Shown in pieces: positions 8,334 to 17,004 of a stretch of DNA of 64,000 nucleotides. Origin of the DNA: Bacteroidales bacterium (lineage in GTDB: Bacteria > Bacteroidota > Bacteroidia > Bacteroidales > FEN-979); NCBI GenBank assembly GCA_023231005.1, contig JALNWG010000001.1, forward strand, positions 124,001-188,000, read 5' to 3'. The notes under the pieces were generated by a model. The model was not told where the DNA came from and ran no database searches. It saw only the letters and a program-made list of their open reading frames with translations. Within the stretch, counting starts at the first letter, position 1. Each line of letters opens with the position of its first letter. Made by a program: the position numbers and the translations under genes.

Positions 8334-10334
8334 TCAATCAAGATCATTCAGCAGCCTATCATCAACAAAATTCGGCAGGGTAACCTGAAGTCGGGGTTCT
8401 TCTTTCATGGCACGCCGGATAGCAAATCCTGCTTCTTTGTTTCGGGCCCATGCACGACGGGCAATTCCATTATTAACATCCCAGTGAAGCATCAGTTTTA
8501 ACCTCCGTGCAGTTTCTGCTGTTCCGTCTAACAACATTCCGAATCCTCCATTGATGACCTCACCCCATCCAACTCCACCGCCATTGTGGATGGAAACCCA
8601 GGTAGCGCCGCGGAAACCGTCGCCAATTACATTTTGGATAGCCATATCGGCAGTGAAACTGGAACCATCATAAATATTGGAGGTTTCACGATATGGGGAG
8701 TCTGTGCCCGAAACATCATGGTGGTCACGACCCAACACAATGGGTGCAGATAGATCACCCTTTTTGATGGCTTCGTTAAAAGCTGCTGCAATCTTTGTTC
8801 TGCCTTCACAGTCGGCATACAAGATCCTTGCCTGTGAGCCCACAACCAGCTTGTTTTTACCTGCTTCCCGGATCCAGTGAATATTATCGCGCATCTGCAT
8901 TTCGATTTCATGTGGGGCATGGGCAGCAATTTCAGAAAGAACATGGGCAGCAATTTGATCAGAAAGTGCCAGATCCTCGGGTTTGCCTGAAGTACAAACC
9001 CAACGGAAAGGACCAAATCCATAGTCGAAAAACATCGGTCCCATGATATCCTGCACATAAGATGGATAAATGAAAGTACCATCCGGCTTCATTACCGCAG
9101 CACCAGCCCGGCTCGCTTCCAATAAAAAAGCATTTCCATAATCCCAGAAATACATTCCCTGATGAGCGAGCTTGTTGATGGCAACAATCTGACGGCGAAG
9201 CGATTGTTGTACCGCTTCTTTAAATTTTTCAGGGTTTTCCACCATCAGGGTATTGGATTCTTCAAAAGTCAATCCTGCCGGATAATAACCACCTGACCAG
9301 GGATTGTGTAAAGAGGTTTGATCGGAACCGAGTTCCACCTTAACATCATGTTCGGCTAAATATTCCCACAAATCAACAACATTGCCCTGATATGCAAGCG
9401 AAACCGCTTCTTTTTTAACAGCAGCTTGCTTTATTCTGTGTGCCAACTCTTCCAATGAAGTAAAAACCTCATCCACCCATCCCTGTTCATAGCGCTTTTT
9501 CACCGCTTTGGGATTGATTTCAGCAATCACTCCAACTGCGCCGGCAATAACCGAGGCTTTGGCTTGTGCTCCCGACATTCCACCCAGTCCAGATGAGACA
9601 AACACCTTTCCTCCTATTCCATCAGAACTTTTCATCCGGTCGGCATTCAAAATGGTAATGGTTGTTCCATGTACGATCCCCTGAGGGCCGATATACATAT
9701 AAGATCCGGCAGTCATTTGTCCATACTGGGTTACCCCTAAGGCATTGAACCTTTCCCAGTCGTCGGGTTTTGAATAATTGGGAATCATCATCCCATTGGT
9801 GACCACCACGCGGGGTGCTTCTTTATGGGAAGGAAAGAGCCCCATGGGATGACCCGAATACATTACCAGAGTCTGTTCATCGGTCATTTCCGACAAGTAT
9901 TTCATGGTAAGCAGATACTGAGCCCAATTCTGGAATATAGCTCCATTTCCGCCGTAGATAATCAATTCATGAGGATGCTGGGCAACAGCCGGATCCAGAT
10001 TATTCTGAATCATGAGCATGATGGCCGCAGCTTGCAGCGATCGATGCGGATATTCAGAGATATTGCGCGCGAACATTCGATAGGACGGACGCAAGCGATA
10101 CATATAAATCCGGCCATATTTGTTTAGTTCTTCAGCAAATTCTTTTGACAAAACCGAATGGTGCCTGGGTTCGAAATAGCGAAGGGCATTTTTAAGTGCC
10201 AACTTTTTTTCCTCTGGAGTAAGGATATCTTTCCTCACCGGGGCGTGGCTCACCGAGGGATCGCGGGGAGTGGGATCCGGTAAAATTTCCGGGATTCCCA
10301 TCTTTACCATTTGTTTAAATAATTCAGTTTCCAT
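8334..10334 (-). CDS. hutU: Urocanate hydratase
   Basis: The 666-residue protein is the long-form urocanase seen in Bacteroidota. It has the NAD-binding region with GGNGAIFQNWAQY, the Rossmann-like segment FVSSGLGGMSGAQAKA, and conserved blocks such as QTSLHNPWSGGYYP and SIHNGGGVGWG. It converts urocanate to imidazolone propionate in histidine degradation, with NAD+ as electrophile, in the cytoplasm. No other hut genes (hutH, hutI, ftcD) are nearby. Instead it follows an ECF sigma gene by 15 bases on the same strand, an unexpected operon partner. Confidence 0.96.
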   Translation of the reverse strand: METELFKQMVKMGIPEILPDPTPRDPSVSHAPVRKDILTPEEKKLALKNALRYFEPRHHSVLSKEFAEELNKYGRIYMYRLRPSYRMFARNISEYPHRSLQAAAIMLMIQNNLDPAVAQHPHELIIYGGNGAIFQNWAQYLLTMKYLSEMTDEQTLVMYSGHPMGLFPSHKEAPRVVVTNGMMIPNYSKPDDWERFNALGVTQYGQMTAGSYMYIGPQGIVHGTTITILNADRMKSSDGIGGKVFVSSGLGGMSGAQAKASVIAGAVGVIAEINPKAVKKRYEQGWVDEVFTSLEELAHRIKQAAVKKEAVSLAYQGNVVDLWEYLAEHDVKVELGSDQTSLHNPWSGGYYPAGLTFEESNTLMVENPEKFKEAVQQSLRRQIVAINKLAHQGMYFWDYGNAFLLEASRAGAAVMKPDGTFIYPSYVQDIMGPMFFDYGFGPFRWVCTSGKPEDLALSDQIAAHVLSEIAAHAPHEIEMQMRDNIHWIREAGKNKLVVGSQARILYADCEGRTKIAAAFNEAIKKGDLSAPIVLGRDHHDVSGTDSPYRETSNIYDGSSFTADMAIQNVIGDGFRGATWVSIHNGGGVGWGEVINGGFGMLLDGTAETARRLKLMLHWDVNNGIARRAWARNKEAGFAIRRAMKEEPRLQVTLPNFVDDRLLNDLD

Positions 10335-10349
10335 AGTATCCTATTTTGG

Positions 10350-10961
10350 TCAGATTTTCTCCTGCGACAGATGAAGAATCTGATAAAGTAAATCCCGTGC
10401 TCTGAAAAGTTGTGCTTTGACAGTTCCCATGGGCAAATCAAGCTCCGTGGCTATTTCCTCATAGGTCCATTCCTTGAAATAACGAAGCTCGATCAGTTGT
10501 CGGTAATGAGGTTTCAACTTCTCCACCACTTCATGCATCAAGGCGATCTTTTGCTTTTCGATAATCTTTTCTTCCGGATCGGGCGTATCCGATGGAAGAT
10601 TTGAGGGATGGTTGGGCCCTTCCTCTTCCTCATCCCCGAAAATCCCGTCGGTGAATTGAATTCTTTGGTTTTTCCGTAAAAAATCAATACAATTATTGGC
10701 CGCTATTTTAAATAACCATGTGCTAAAGGCAAAATCAGGGGTATATTGTTGCAGGTTTTTAAATGCCTTCCCGAATGCTTCAATCGTTAGGTCTTCGGCA
10801 TCGGTGGTATGATTGGTCATTTTCAGCATCATAAAATAGAGCGAATCACGATAGTTATTAAGCAACTCGGCATAGGCTTTCTGATCTCCCTGATGGAGCG
10901 CCCGTTGTACCAAAAAATAATCACGACGGGCTTTTTCAGTAAGATGGTCAATTACTTCCAT
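10350..10961 (-). CDS. RNA polymerase sigma factor, ECF/RpoE-like
   Basis: The 203-residue sigma-70 family protein has region 2 at about 30-100 (DAEDLTIEAFGKAFKNL, FSTWLFKIAANNCIDFLRK) and region 4 at about 140-195 (LKPHYRQLIELRYF, WTYEEIATELDLPMGTVKAQ), joined by an acidic linker (DEEEEGPNHPS). This is a canonical, well-conserved ECF factor of the kind often encoded next to a GT2 gene in Bacteroidota. Its start lies inside the end of the upstream GT2 gene (10-base overlap). No adjacent anti-sigma gene is visible, in contrast to the sigma gene at 4610-5197. Confidence 0.93.
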   Translation of the reverse strand: MEVIDHLTEKARRDYFLVQRALHQGDQKAYAELLNNYRDSLYFMMLKMTNHTTDAEDLTIEAFGKAFKNLQQYTPDFAFSTWLFKIAANNCIDFLRKNQRIQFTDGIFGDEEEEGPNHPSNLPSDTPDPEEKIIEKQKIALMHEVVEKLKPHYRQLIELRYFKEWTYEEIATELDLPMGTVKAQLFRARDLLYQILHLSQEKI

Positions 10962-12085
10962 TTTCTGGATTTATGAAAAATATTAGAAACCAAAACAGAA
11001 GTATTCAATATCAGAAGGACAATTTCATAGAACGGACTCCAGGGAATCAAATCCCGTTCACCCAACTGCTTCATCGCTCTGGACCCTACGAAATATTGCG
11101 AGAAAAGGCGAAGCAAAAACAATCCCAGAACAGGAATGACCGATACTTTTCCAATAAGCAATCCGATGGTCAGCGCATAAAACAGCAGCAAGCTCAGGGA
11201 ATAAGCGCCAAGCAGGATCTTATGTTTGAATTTATAATGATTGCTGGTAGAAAGATGTCTTTTTTTCTGGGTGATCCATTTCCCAAAATGAAATTTTGGA
11301 TCAGAATACGTAAAACTTCCAGGATGAAGCATGATGGCAGTATTCGACCGATTTGCAACCCGATTGACAAACAGATCATCATCGCCCGAACGGATCTGAT
11401 AATGGGAAATAAACCCTTTATTCCTATAAAATACCGGTTTAAGATAGGAAAGGTTCCTGCCCACTCCCATGTAAGGTATCCCAGCTAAGGCATAAGAAAG
11501 ATACTGAATTGCGATGTGTACTGTATCATAACGAATCAACTTATTCAGGAATCCTTTGTGGCGGTTATAAGGGCCATAACCAAGTACCACTTCCACCCCG
11601 GGTTTGAAACCGGAAGCCATTTTTTTAATCCACTCTCTGGAAGCGGGTTTGCAATCGGCATCGGTGAGTAATATTTTATCATAGCGAGCCGATTTGATTC
11701 CAATGGATAATGGGAATTTTTTACCTGAAAAAAAGTTGAGATCTTCCTCTATGGTTATGGTTTTTAAGTGAGGAAACTGTTCTTCAAATCCTTGTAACAG
11801 GAAACGGGTATCATCGTCAGAAGCATGATTGACCACCAATACTTCATATTCCGAATAATCCTGATCCAGAATAAAAGGAAGGTTTTCTTTTAAATGATAA
11901 TACTCATTGTGTGCACAAATCACAACCGATACCCCGGATTGTGAATCTGGTACCGACTTAGTACGATAGTGGGCAAGACGCCAGAAAAAGCCCCAATAAA
12001 AAATCAATTGAATAGCCCACATCAAGGTAAGAAGGGCTAAAAGAGCAAGAGAGAGAAATCGGGTATCTATCAATAAATCAACCAT
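10952..12085 (-). CDS. Membrane-bound family 2 glycosyltransferase
   Basis: The 377-residue protein has an N-terminal membrane helix (residues about 8-30), a GT-A domain with VSVVICAHNE, the DDD region (LLTDADCKP, giving the metal-binding D-x-D), RSGDDDLFV, and a C-terminal QKKRH (Q/RxxRW-like) segment, followed by two or three membrane helices. This is the layout of processive or lipid-modifying GT2 enzymes. Acceptor and donor are unknown. It is first in a minus-strand run with the sigma factor and hutU; a TAACTTTG box lies at 12111-12118, 26 bases before the ATG. Confidence 0.87.
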   Translation of the reverse strand: MVDLLIDTRFLSLALLALLTLMWAIQLIFYWGFFWRLAHYRTKSVPDSQSGVSVVICAHNEYYHLKENLPFILDQDYSEYEVLVVNHASDDDTRFLLQGFEEQFPHLKTITIEEDLNFFSGKKFPLSIGIKSARYDKILLTDADCKPASREWIKKMASGFKPGVEVVLGYGPYNRHKGFLNKLIRYDTVHIAIQYLSYALAGIPYMGVGRNLSYLKPVFYRNKGFISHYQIRSGDDDLFVNRVANRSNTAIMLHPGSFTYSDPKFHFGKWITQKKRHLSTSNHYKFKHKILLGAYSLSLLLFYALTIGLLIGKVSVIPVLGLFLLRLFSQYFVGSRAMKQLGERDLIPWSPFYEIVLLILNTSVLVSNIFHKSRKWK

Positions 12086-12110
12086 CTAATAAATTTTATC
12101 GGACGATGGG

Positions 12111-12118
12111 CAAAGTTA
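12111..12118 (-). promoter_or_regulatory. -7 box (TAACTTTG) for the GT2/sigma/hutU unit
   Basis: On the minus strand it reads TAACTTTG, a perfect match to the Bacteroidota TAnnTTTG element, 25 bases upstream of the GT2 start codon. No clear -33 TTTG is seen. Assignment rests on motif and position only. Confidence 0.45.
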
Positions 12119-12144
12119 TTCATTCTGCGCGAATAAAAATCAGG

Positions 12145-12177
12145 TTTGTGGATAATTTGAAAGAAGCCTTACCTTTG
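12145..12177 (+). promoter_or_regulatory. Bacteroidota-type promoter for tgt operon
   Basis: TTTG (12145-12148), 21 bases, then TACCTTTG (12170-12177) match both elements of the Bacteroidota housekeeping promoter. The predicted transcript begins about 20 bases before the TTG start codon of tgt, supporting that start. Confidence 0.7.
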
Positions 12178-12204
12178 CCAGTATAATTATTAATCCATTC
12201 CTAT

Positions 12205-13335
12205 TTGAATTTCGAAATACTTCATCGCGATAAAGGGTCCAATGCACGGTCGGGTTTGTTAACTACTGATCATGGTCAGGTGGAATCTCCATTTTTCATG
12301 CCGGTTGGTACGGCAGGCGCAGTAAAAGCTTTACATATAGAACAACTGCGAAACGATATCCAGGCACAGATCATGCTTTCCAACACCTACCATCTCTATT
12401 TACGGCCGGGGGTGGATATCATCTCCAAAGCAGGTGGAATTCATCGTTTCAATGGCTGGGATAAACCCGTTCTGACCGATAGCGGCGGATATCAGATTTA
12501 TTCCCTCGGTGACATTCGTAAATTCACCGACGATGGGGTGGTTTTCCAATCTCATATCGACGGGTCAAAACATGTCTTTACCCCGGAAATAGCAGTTGAT
12601 GTGCAACGTGCATTGGGGGCCGACATTATCATGGCGTTTGACGAATGTACCCCGTATCCCTGTGATCTGATATATGCTAAAAAATCGATGCACCGCACCC
12701 ATCATTGGTTACAAGGATGTTTGAAACGATTTGCTCAAACAGAATGTCCACATGGTTATTCACAAAGCCTGTTTCCCATAGTACAGGGAAGCGTTTTTCC
12801 TGCTTTACGTGCCGAATCTGCCAAATTTATTGCTGACGCAGGAGCGCCAGGTAATGCCATCGGAGGACTATCTGTTGGGGAGCCCGCTTCCATGATGTAT
12901 GATATCACGGAGCAGGTTTGCGAAATTCTGCCCGACGATAAACCCAGGTATCTTATGGGCGTTGGTACTCCAGCCAATATCCTGGAATGTATTGCCCTTG
13001 GGATCGACATGTTCGATTGTGTGATTCCCACACGAAACGGACGGAACGGGATGTTGTTCACACGCCAGGGAATTATCAATATTAAAAACGAAAAATGGAA
13101 AGATAACTTTACTCCGCTGGATCCTGAAGGCGAGGTGTTCACCGACCTCCAATATCACAAAGCCTTTCTCCGTCATCTGTTCATTTCAAGGGAGATCCTG
13201 GCTTCGATGATCGCTACCGTTCATAATCTTGGTTTTTATATCTGGTTGATGAAGGAGGCCCGGAAACAAATCGCACAGGGAACATTCAGTGAATGGAAAT
13301 CGGTAATGGTCGTAAAATTGATGCAACGACTCTAA
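12205..13335 (+). CDS. tgt: Queuine tRNA-ribosyltransferase (TTG start)
   Basis: The 376-residue enzyme exchanges guanine 34 for a queuosine precursor in GUN-anticodon tRNAs. Signature segments include MLSNTYHLYLRPG, LTDSGGYQIYSL (catalytic Asp), MAFDECTPYP, GGLSVGEP and DMFDCVIPTRNGRNG (nucleophile Asp). The start is TTG: no ATG lies upstream in frame, the peptide aligns with Tgt N-termini from its first residues, and a consensus promoter sits 28 bases before it. Unusually, the zinc loop that normally reads C-x-C-x2-C after PLDPE reads GEVFTD here, so three of four zinc ligands are missing while the His in ATVHNLGFY remains. I believe Bacteroidota relatives share this. It heads an operon with a GT39 enzyme and a permease. 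Confidence 0.95.
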   Translation: MNFEILHRDKGSNARSGLLTTDHGQVESPFFMPVGTAGAVKALHIEQLRNDIQAQIMLSNTYHLYLRPGVDIISKAGGIHRFNGWDKPVLTDSGGYQIYSLGDIRKFTDDGVVFQSHIDGSKHVFTPEIAVDVQRALGADIIMAFDECTPYPCDLIYAKKSMHRTHHWLQGCLKRFAQTECPHGYSQSLFPIVQGSVFPALRAESAKFIADAGAPGNAIGGLSVGEPASMMYDITEQVCEILPDDKPRYLMGVGTPANILECIALGIDMFDCVIPTRNGRNGMLFTRQGIINIKNEKWKDNFTPLDPEGEVFTDLQYHKAFLRHLFISREILASMIATVHNLGFYIWLMKEARKQIAQGTFSEWKSVMVVKLMQRL

Positions 13336-13359
13336 CAATTAACTTCTCATCCTAACCTT

Positions 13360-15087
13360 ATGAATTCCGATCTCACCTTAGAAAAACACACCCAGCGCAA
13401 GCCCCTTTCTCCCATCTTGTTAATCCTGGGGCTCTGGTTTCTGATTAATGTCCTCCAATCGATTTTTACTGGTTTGTTTGATGATGAAGCCTTTTTCTGG
13501 ATGTATGGACAGCGCCTGAACTGGGGATTTTACGAGCATCCGCCCATGGTGGGATTACTAATCAAGATGGGATATACGATATTCCATAATGAGCTGGGGG
13601 TTCGATTATTTTTCATCATCAGCTCAACCCTTACTGTTTTCCTTCTAATGAAATTGGCCGATGTTAAAAACTACCTTCTTTTTGCTGCCCTGTGTTTTCC
13701 AACAATTATCATTCAGACCGGTGGATTCATTGCAGCTCCCGATGTCCCATTGGTTTTATTTATTGCCCTGTTTTTTTACATCTACCGTGAGTTACTGAAA
13801 AACGACACCATCCCCCTTTCCATCGTCTGGGGTATTGTGATTGCTGCAATGATTTACAGCAAATATAATGGGATTCTGGTTGTTTTCTTCACCATTCTTT
13901 CCAACTTGAAGCTGCTGAAGAAAAAATCATTTTACGTATCTGCCTTCACAGCCATTCTTTGTTTTATTCCTCACATAATATGGTCGATTCAAAATAGCAA
14001 TCCCACCATTTATTACCATTTGATTGAACGCAATTTCGAACAATACAACTATTTCGAATATTTCTTCTCATTCATTCTCGGACAATTTGGAATCTATGGG
14101 CCATTTTTATTCGTCTTTTACATCTGGTTCACCTTTACATTCAAGCCAACCGATCAATACGAGCAGGCTTTGAAATTCTCTGGCATGGGAATTCCGCTGT
14201 TTTTTATTCTCTATACCTTTCATGGAAAAGTCGAACCCAATTGGACCATTCCAGCATTTATCCCCATGTTGATTCTGACATATAAGGGGCTGTCCGGCAA
14301 ACTTAACCTACATCGGTTGATCTATCTCCTTGCGATTATCGGTACGGTAATTATCCTGTTTTTCCGTGTTTACCTGATCCATGATTTTCTTCACCTTCCA
14401 CGGTCGGTAGTAAATTTGTCGGAGCTGTATTATTGGAAAGAATGGGCTCATGATATGGAGAAACGGGCCAACGGACGACCCGTATTATTTCTCGGATCCT
14501 ACCAGCGGGCATCAAAATATACTTTCTATACTGGTAAAACAGCTCACTCAGTGGATGGCTTTGACGGACACCGTACTCAGTATTATTACTGGAGTGATCT
14601 GGAAAAGAATCTTCAGGGAAAAGAGGTTCTGGTTGCCGGATATACAGAATGGATGTATATCCCTGAAAAACAAAAATATACAGGGCAGAATGGGGTCACT
14701 ACCTACTGGGGAATTGCCAAAAATTTCAGGTCAACTTATCATATTTCACTTGAAACACCGGTTGCCACATTGCGTTTTCCTGCTTCTTCCAACGTTGTTA
14801 TCCCAGTCAGGATTTTTAACCCGGATCGTGACACCTTACGGTTCGACCTGGATCCCGGGCAGCCTTCATATCTGGTCTATCATATTCATTTTAAGGACAA
14901 ATTCGCAGTATACGAACAAAGAGCCGCCGATATTTCACACATGATTATTCCGGGGGGCAGTGCCGATACATTAATAACCATCAAAACACCCGATAAACCC
15001 GGAAAGTATTACTTTTGGGTATCCATTCAGACCGGGTGGATGATGTCAGGGAGAAATCAGAATTATCAGAAAATGGAAATTTACTAA
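13360..15087 (+). CDS. GT39-like integral-membrane glycosyltransferase (ArnT/PMT superfamily)
   Basis: The 575-residue protein has about ten membrane helices and the N-terminal loop motif FDDEAFFWMYG, followed by WGFYEHPPMVGLLIK, typical of family 39 / ArnT-like GT-C enzymes that use polyprenyl-phosphate sugars. The last 200 residues form a soluble C-terminal domain. Such enzymes glycosylate lipid A, proteins or other envelope acceptors on the outer face of the inner membrane; the acceptor is not evident. It lies 24 bases after tgt and overlaps the following LptF/G-type permease by one base (TAATG), so the two are translationally coupled. Confidence 0.85.
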   Translation: MNSDLTLEKHTQRKPLSPILLILGLWFLINVLQSIFTGLFDDEAFFWMYGQRLNWGFYEHPPMVGLLIKMGYTIFHNELGVRLFFIISSTLTVFLLMKLADVKNYLLFAALCFPTIIIQTGGFIAAPDVPLVLFIALFFYIYRELLKNDTIPLSIVWGIVIAAMIYSKYNGILVVFFTILSNLKLLKKKSFYVSAFTAILCFIPHIIWSIQNSNPTIYYHLIERNFEQYNYFEYFFSFILGQFGIYGPFLFVFYIWFTFTFKPTDQYEQALKFSGMGIPLFFILYTFHGKVEPNWTIPAFIPMLILTYKGLSGKLNLHRLIYLLAIIGTVIILFFRVYLIHDFLHLPRSVVNLSELYYWKEWAHDMEKRANGRPVLFLGSYQRASKYTFYTGKTAHSVDGFDGHRTQYYYWSDLEKNLQGKEVLVAGYTEWMYIPEKQKYTGQNGVTTYWGIAKNFRSTYHISLETPVATLRFPASSNVVIPVRIFNPDRDTLRFDLDPGQPSYLVYHIHFKDKFAVYEQRAADISHMIIPGGSADTLITIKTPDKPGKYYFWVSIQTGWMMSGRNQNYQKMEIY

Positions 15088-16163
15088 TGCGGACGATTGA
15101 TTGGTATATCATTAAAAAGTTTCTGGGGACCTTCTTTTTCACCCTGATTCTATTGGTTTTTATTGTAATCGTTTTTGATATTTCCGAAAAACTCGACGAT
15201 TTTTTAAAGTACGAAGCCCCGCTACGTAGCATCATTTTCGATTACTATCTCAATTTTGTCCCTTATTTCATGAACCTTTTCAGCTACCTGCTAACCTTCA
15301 TTGCGGTAATTTTCTTCACATCGCGGATGGCTTCCAATTCTGAAATCATTGCCATTCTAAGTAGTGGGATAAGTTTCAAACGATTTCTTTTTCCTTACTT
15401 CATTTCAGCGCTCGCATTGGGAGTTCTTTCATTTATGTTAGCCAATTTTATTATTCCCTTTACCAACCGGGGAATGTACGCTTTTGAACAGCGGTATCTC
15501 AAAGATCCCAAGCAGTTTAATGACATGAACATCCATCGCCAGGTTAGTCCGGGTACTTTCGTTTATCTTGAAAATTATGATTTGCACACCAAGGCAGGCT
15601 GGAAATTTTCTCTTGAGAAATTCGACGGGTTAGAGATGACTTATAAACTGAAAGCAGAGCGTATTGAATGGGACAGTATTCGGGAACGCTGGAAAATTTC
15701 AAACTACTTTGTAAGGGACATCAAAGGAATGGAAGAATCCATTCAAAAAGGGGCCCTTCTTGACACCATTCTTCCTTTTAAACCGGTAGATTTTACAGAA
15801 GATTTTGAAGAAGTTAAAGTCATGAATTACTTTGTGCTACAGGAACATATCAAAAAGAAAGAATTACGTGGAGATCCTGACATCATCAAATACAAGGTCA
15901 AAAAATATGAACGGATTGCACTCCCATTTGCCACACTAATTCTTACCCTGATCGGCGTTTCCGTTTCCAGTCGGAAAGTCCGTGGCGGGATCGGATTCCA
16001 TCTTGGATTTGGACTCGCCTTGACTTTTATCTACATCCTATTTTCACAGATCTTTACCGTACTGGCAACCTTCGGAAATTTTCCACCGCTTCTGGCTGTT
16101 TGGATTCCAAATATTATTTTCGGTATTATTGCCATCCTCCTGATCCGGATGGCTCCTAAATAG
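15087..16163 (+). CDS. LptF/LptG (YjgP/YjgQ) family permease
   Basis: The 358-residue protein begins MRTIDWYIIKKFLGTFFFT, the classical start of this family, then has two or three membrane helices, a periplasmic beta-jellyroll-like domain (about residues 130-270) and three C-terminal helices with PFATLILTLIGVSVSSRK. LptF/LptG with LptB drive LPS extraction from the inner membrane. I chose the ATG at 15087 (one-base overlap with the upstream stop) over an in-frame ATG at 15015, which lies inside the upstream gene. It converges on ispE with an 8-base overlap. Only one of the F/G pair is present in this window. Confidence 0.9.
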   Translation: MRTIDWYIIKKFLGTFFFTLILLVFIVIVFDISEKLDDFLKYEAPLRSIIFDYYLNFVPYFMNLFSYLLTFIAVIFFTSRMASNSEIIAILSSGISFKRFLFPYFISALALGVLSFMLANFIIPFTNRGMYAFEQRYLKDPKQFNDMNIHRQVSPGTFVYLENYDLHTKAGWKFSLEKFDGLEMTYKLKAERIEWDSIRERWKISNYFVRDIKGMEESIQKGALLDTILPFKPVDFTEDFEEVKVMNYFVLQEHIKKKELRGDPDIIKYKVKKYERIALPFATLILTLIGVSVSSRKVRGGIGFHLGFGLALTFIYILFSQIFTVLATFGNFPPLLAVWIPNIIFGIIAILLIRMAPK

Positions 16164-17004
16164 CGGAAGACTCCCACACAAAACATCCAGGAAAAAGCCC
16201 CTTCAGCGAGGGGGTCACTTTGAAGAAACCATACAGTGCAGCACCACTGCCCGACATGGAAACATACACTGCCCCAAGTTCATATAATTGCTTTTTAATG
16301 TCTTCAATTGCTGGAAATTTTTTAAAGATGGTTTTTTCAAAATCATTCACCAAAACAGTGTTCCATTGTTCCACCGATCTGCCAACAATTTCAGTAAGTT
16401 GAATTTCCGGTTCGCGGGGGTCGATTCCGGTATATGCGGCAGTTGTATCACAATGAATATCGGGAGCTACAACAACCAGCGAATATCCTTCAAGGTTTAG
16501 CTTGATCGATTGAAACCGATCTCCTTTTTCAAAAGCAAAGACCGGTTTATTATCGATAAAAAACGGGCAATCACTTCCCAGCCGACGAGCCAGGTCTTGT
16601 AATGCTTCATGGGAAAGTCCCAATTCAAACAGGTCATTCAGAAGTAACAAAGTATGTGCCCCATCGGAAGATCCACCTCCCAATCCAGCTCCCATGGGAA
16701 TAACCTTGTGAAGATGGATTTTCACGGGAGGAAGTAACTTTGCAGACTGGAGTATGGAATCGGGAGTGAGGAATGAATCGGATAACAGTTGATAGGCTTT
16801 TCGGCATAGGTTTGAAGCAGGATCACCCGGAATATTGAGTCCAGTTGAAGAAAACACCGTAATACCGTCGGAAGCAGGGATGATCTCAAGGATGTCGCAC
16901 AATGGAATCGGGTAAAAAACAGTATTTATGTTGTGGTAACCATCTGCTCTTTTGGCGATGACCTGGAGTCCCAGGTTAATTTTTGCATTGGGAAAACAGA
17001 TCAT
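16156..17004 (-). CDS. ispE: 4-diphosphocytidyl-2-C-methyl-D-erythritol kinase
   Basis: The 282-residue GHMP kinase of the MEP isoprenoid pathway phosphorylates CDP-ME at the 2-OH. Motif 1 is AKINLGLQV with Lys and DGYHNI; motif 2 is PMGAGLGGGSSDGA (ATP loop); motif 3 is near VSMSGSGAALYG. Length is normal. Its ATG overlaps the stop of the di-heme peroxidase gene by 4 bases, so it is the third gene of an ung-peroxidase-ispE unit. The 3' end overlaps the convergent permease gene by 8 bases. Confidence 0.95.
   Translation of the reverse strand: MICFPNAKINLGLQVIAKRADGYHNINTVFYPIPLCDILEIIPASDGITVFSSTGLNIPGDPASNLCRKAYQLLSDSFLTPDSILQSAKLLPPVKIHLHKVIPMGAGLGGGSSDGAHTLLLLNDLFELGLSHEALQDLARRLGSDCPFFIDNKPVFAFEKGDRFQSIKLNLEGYSLVVVAPDIHCDTTAAYTGIDPREPEIQLTEIVGRSVEQWNTVLVNDFEKTIFKKFPAIEDIKKQLYELGAVYVSMSGSGAALYGFFKVTPSLKGLFPGCFVWESSAI

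Noticed and set aside
15015..15086. Longer start of the LptF/G-type permease
   Set aside because: This stretch encodes the end of the upstream glycosyltransferase in another frame; the family N-terminus begins at 15087.
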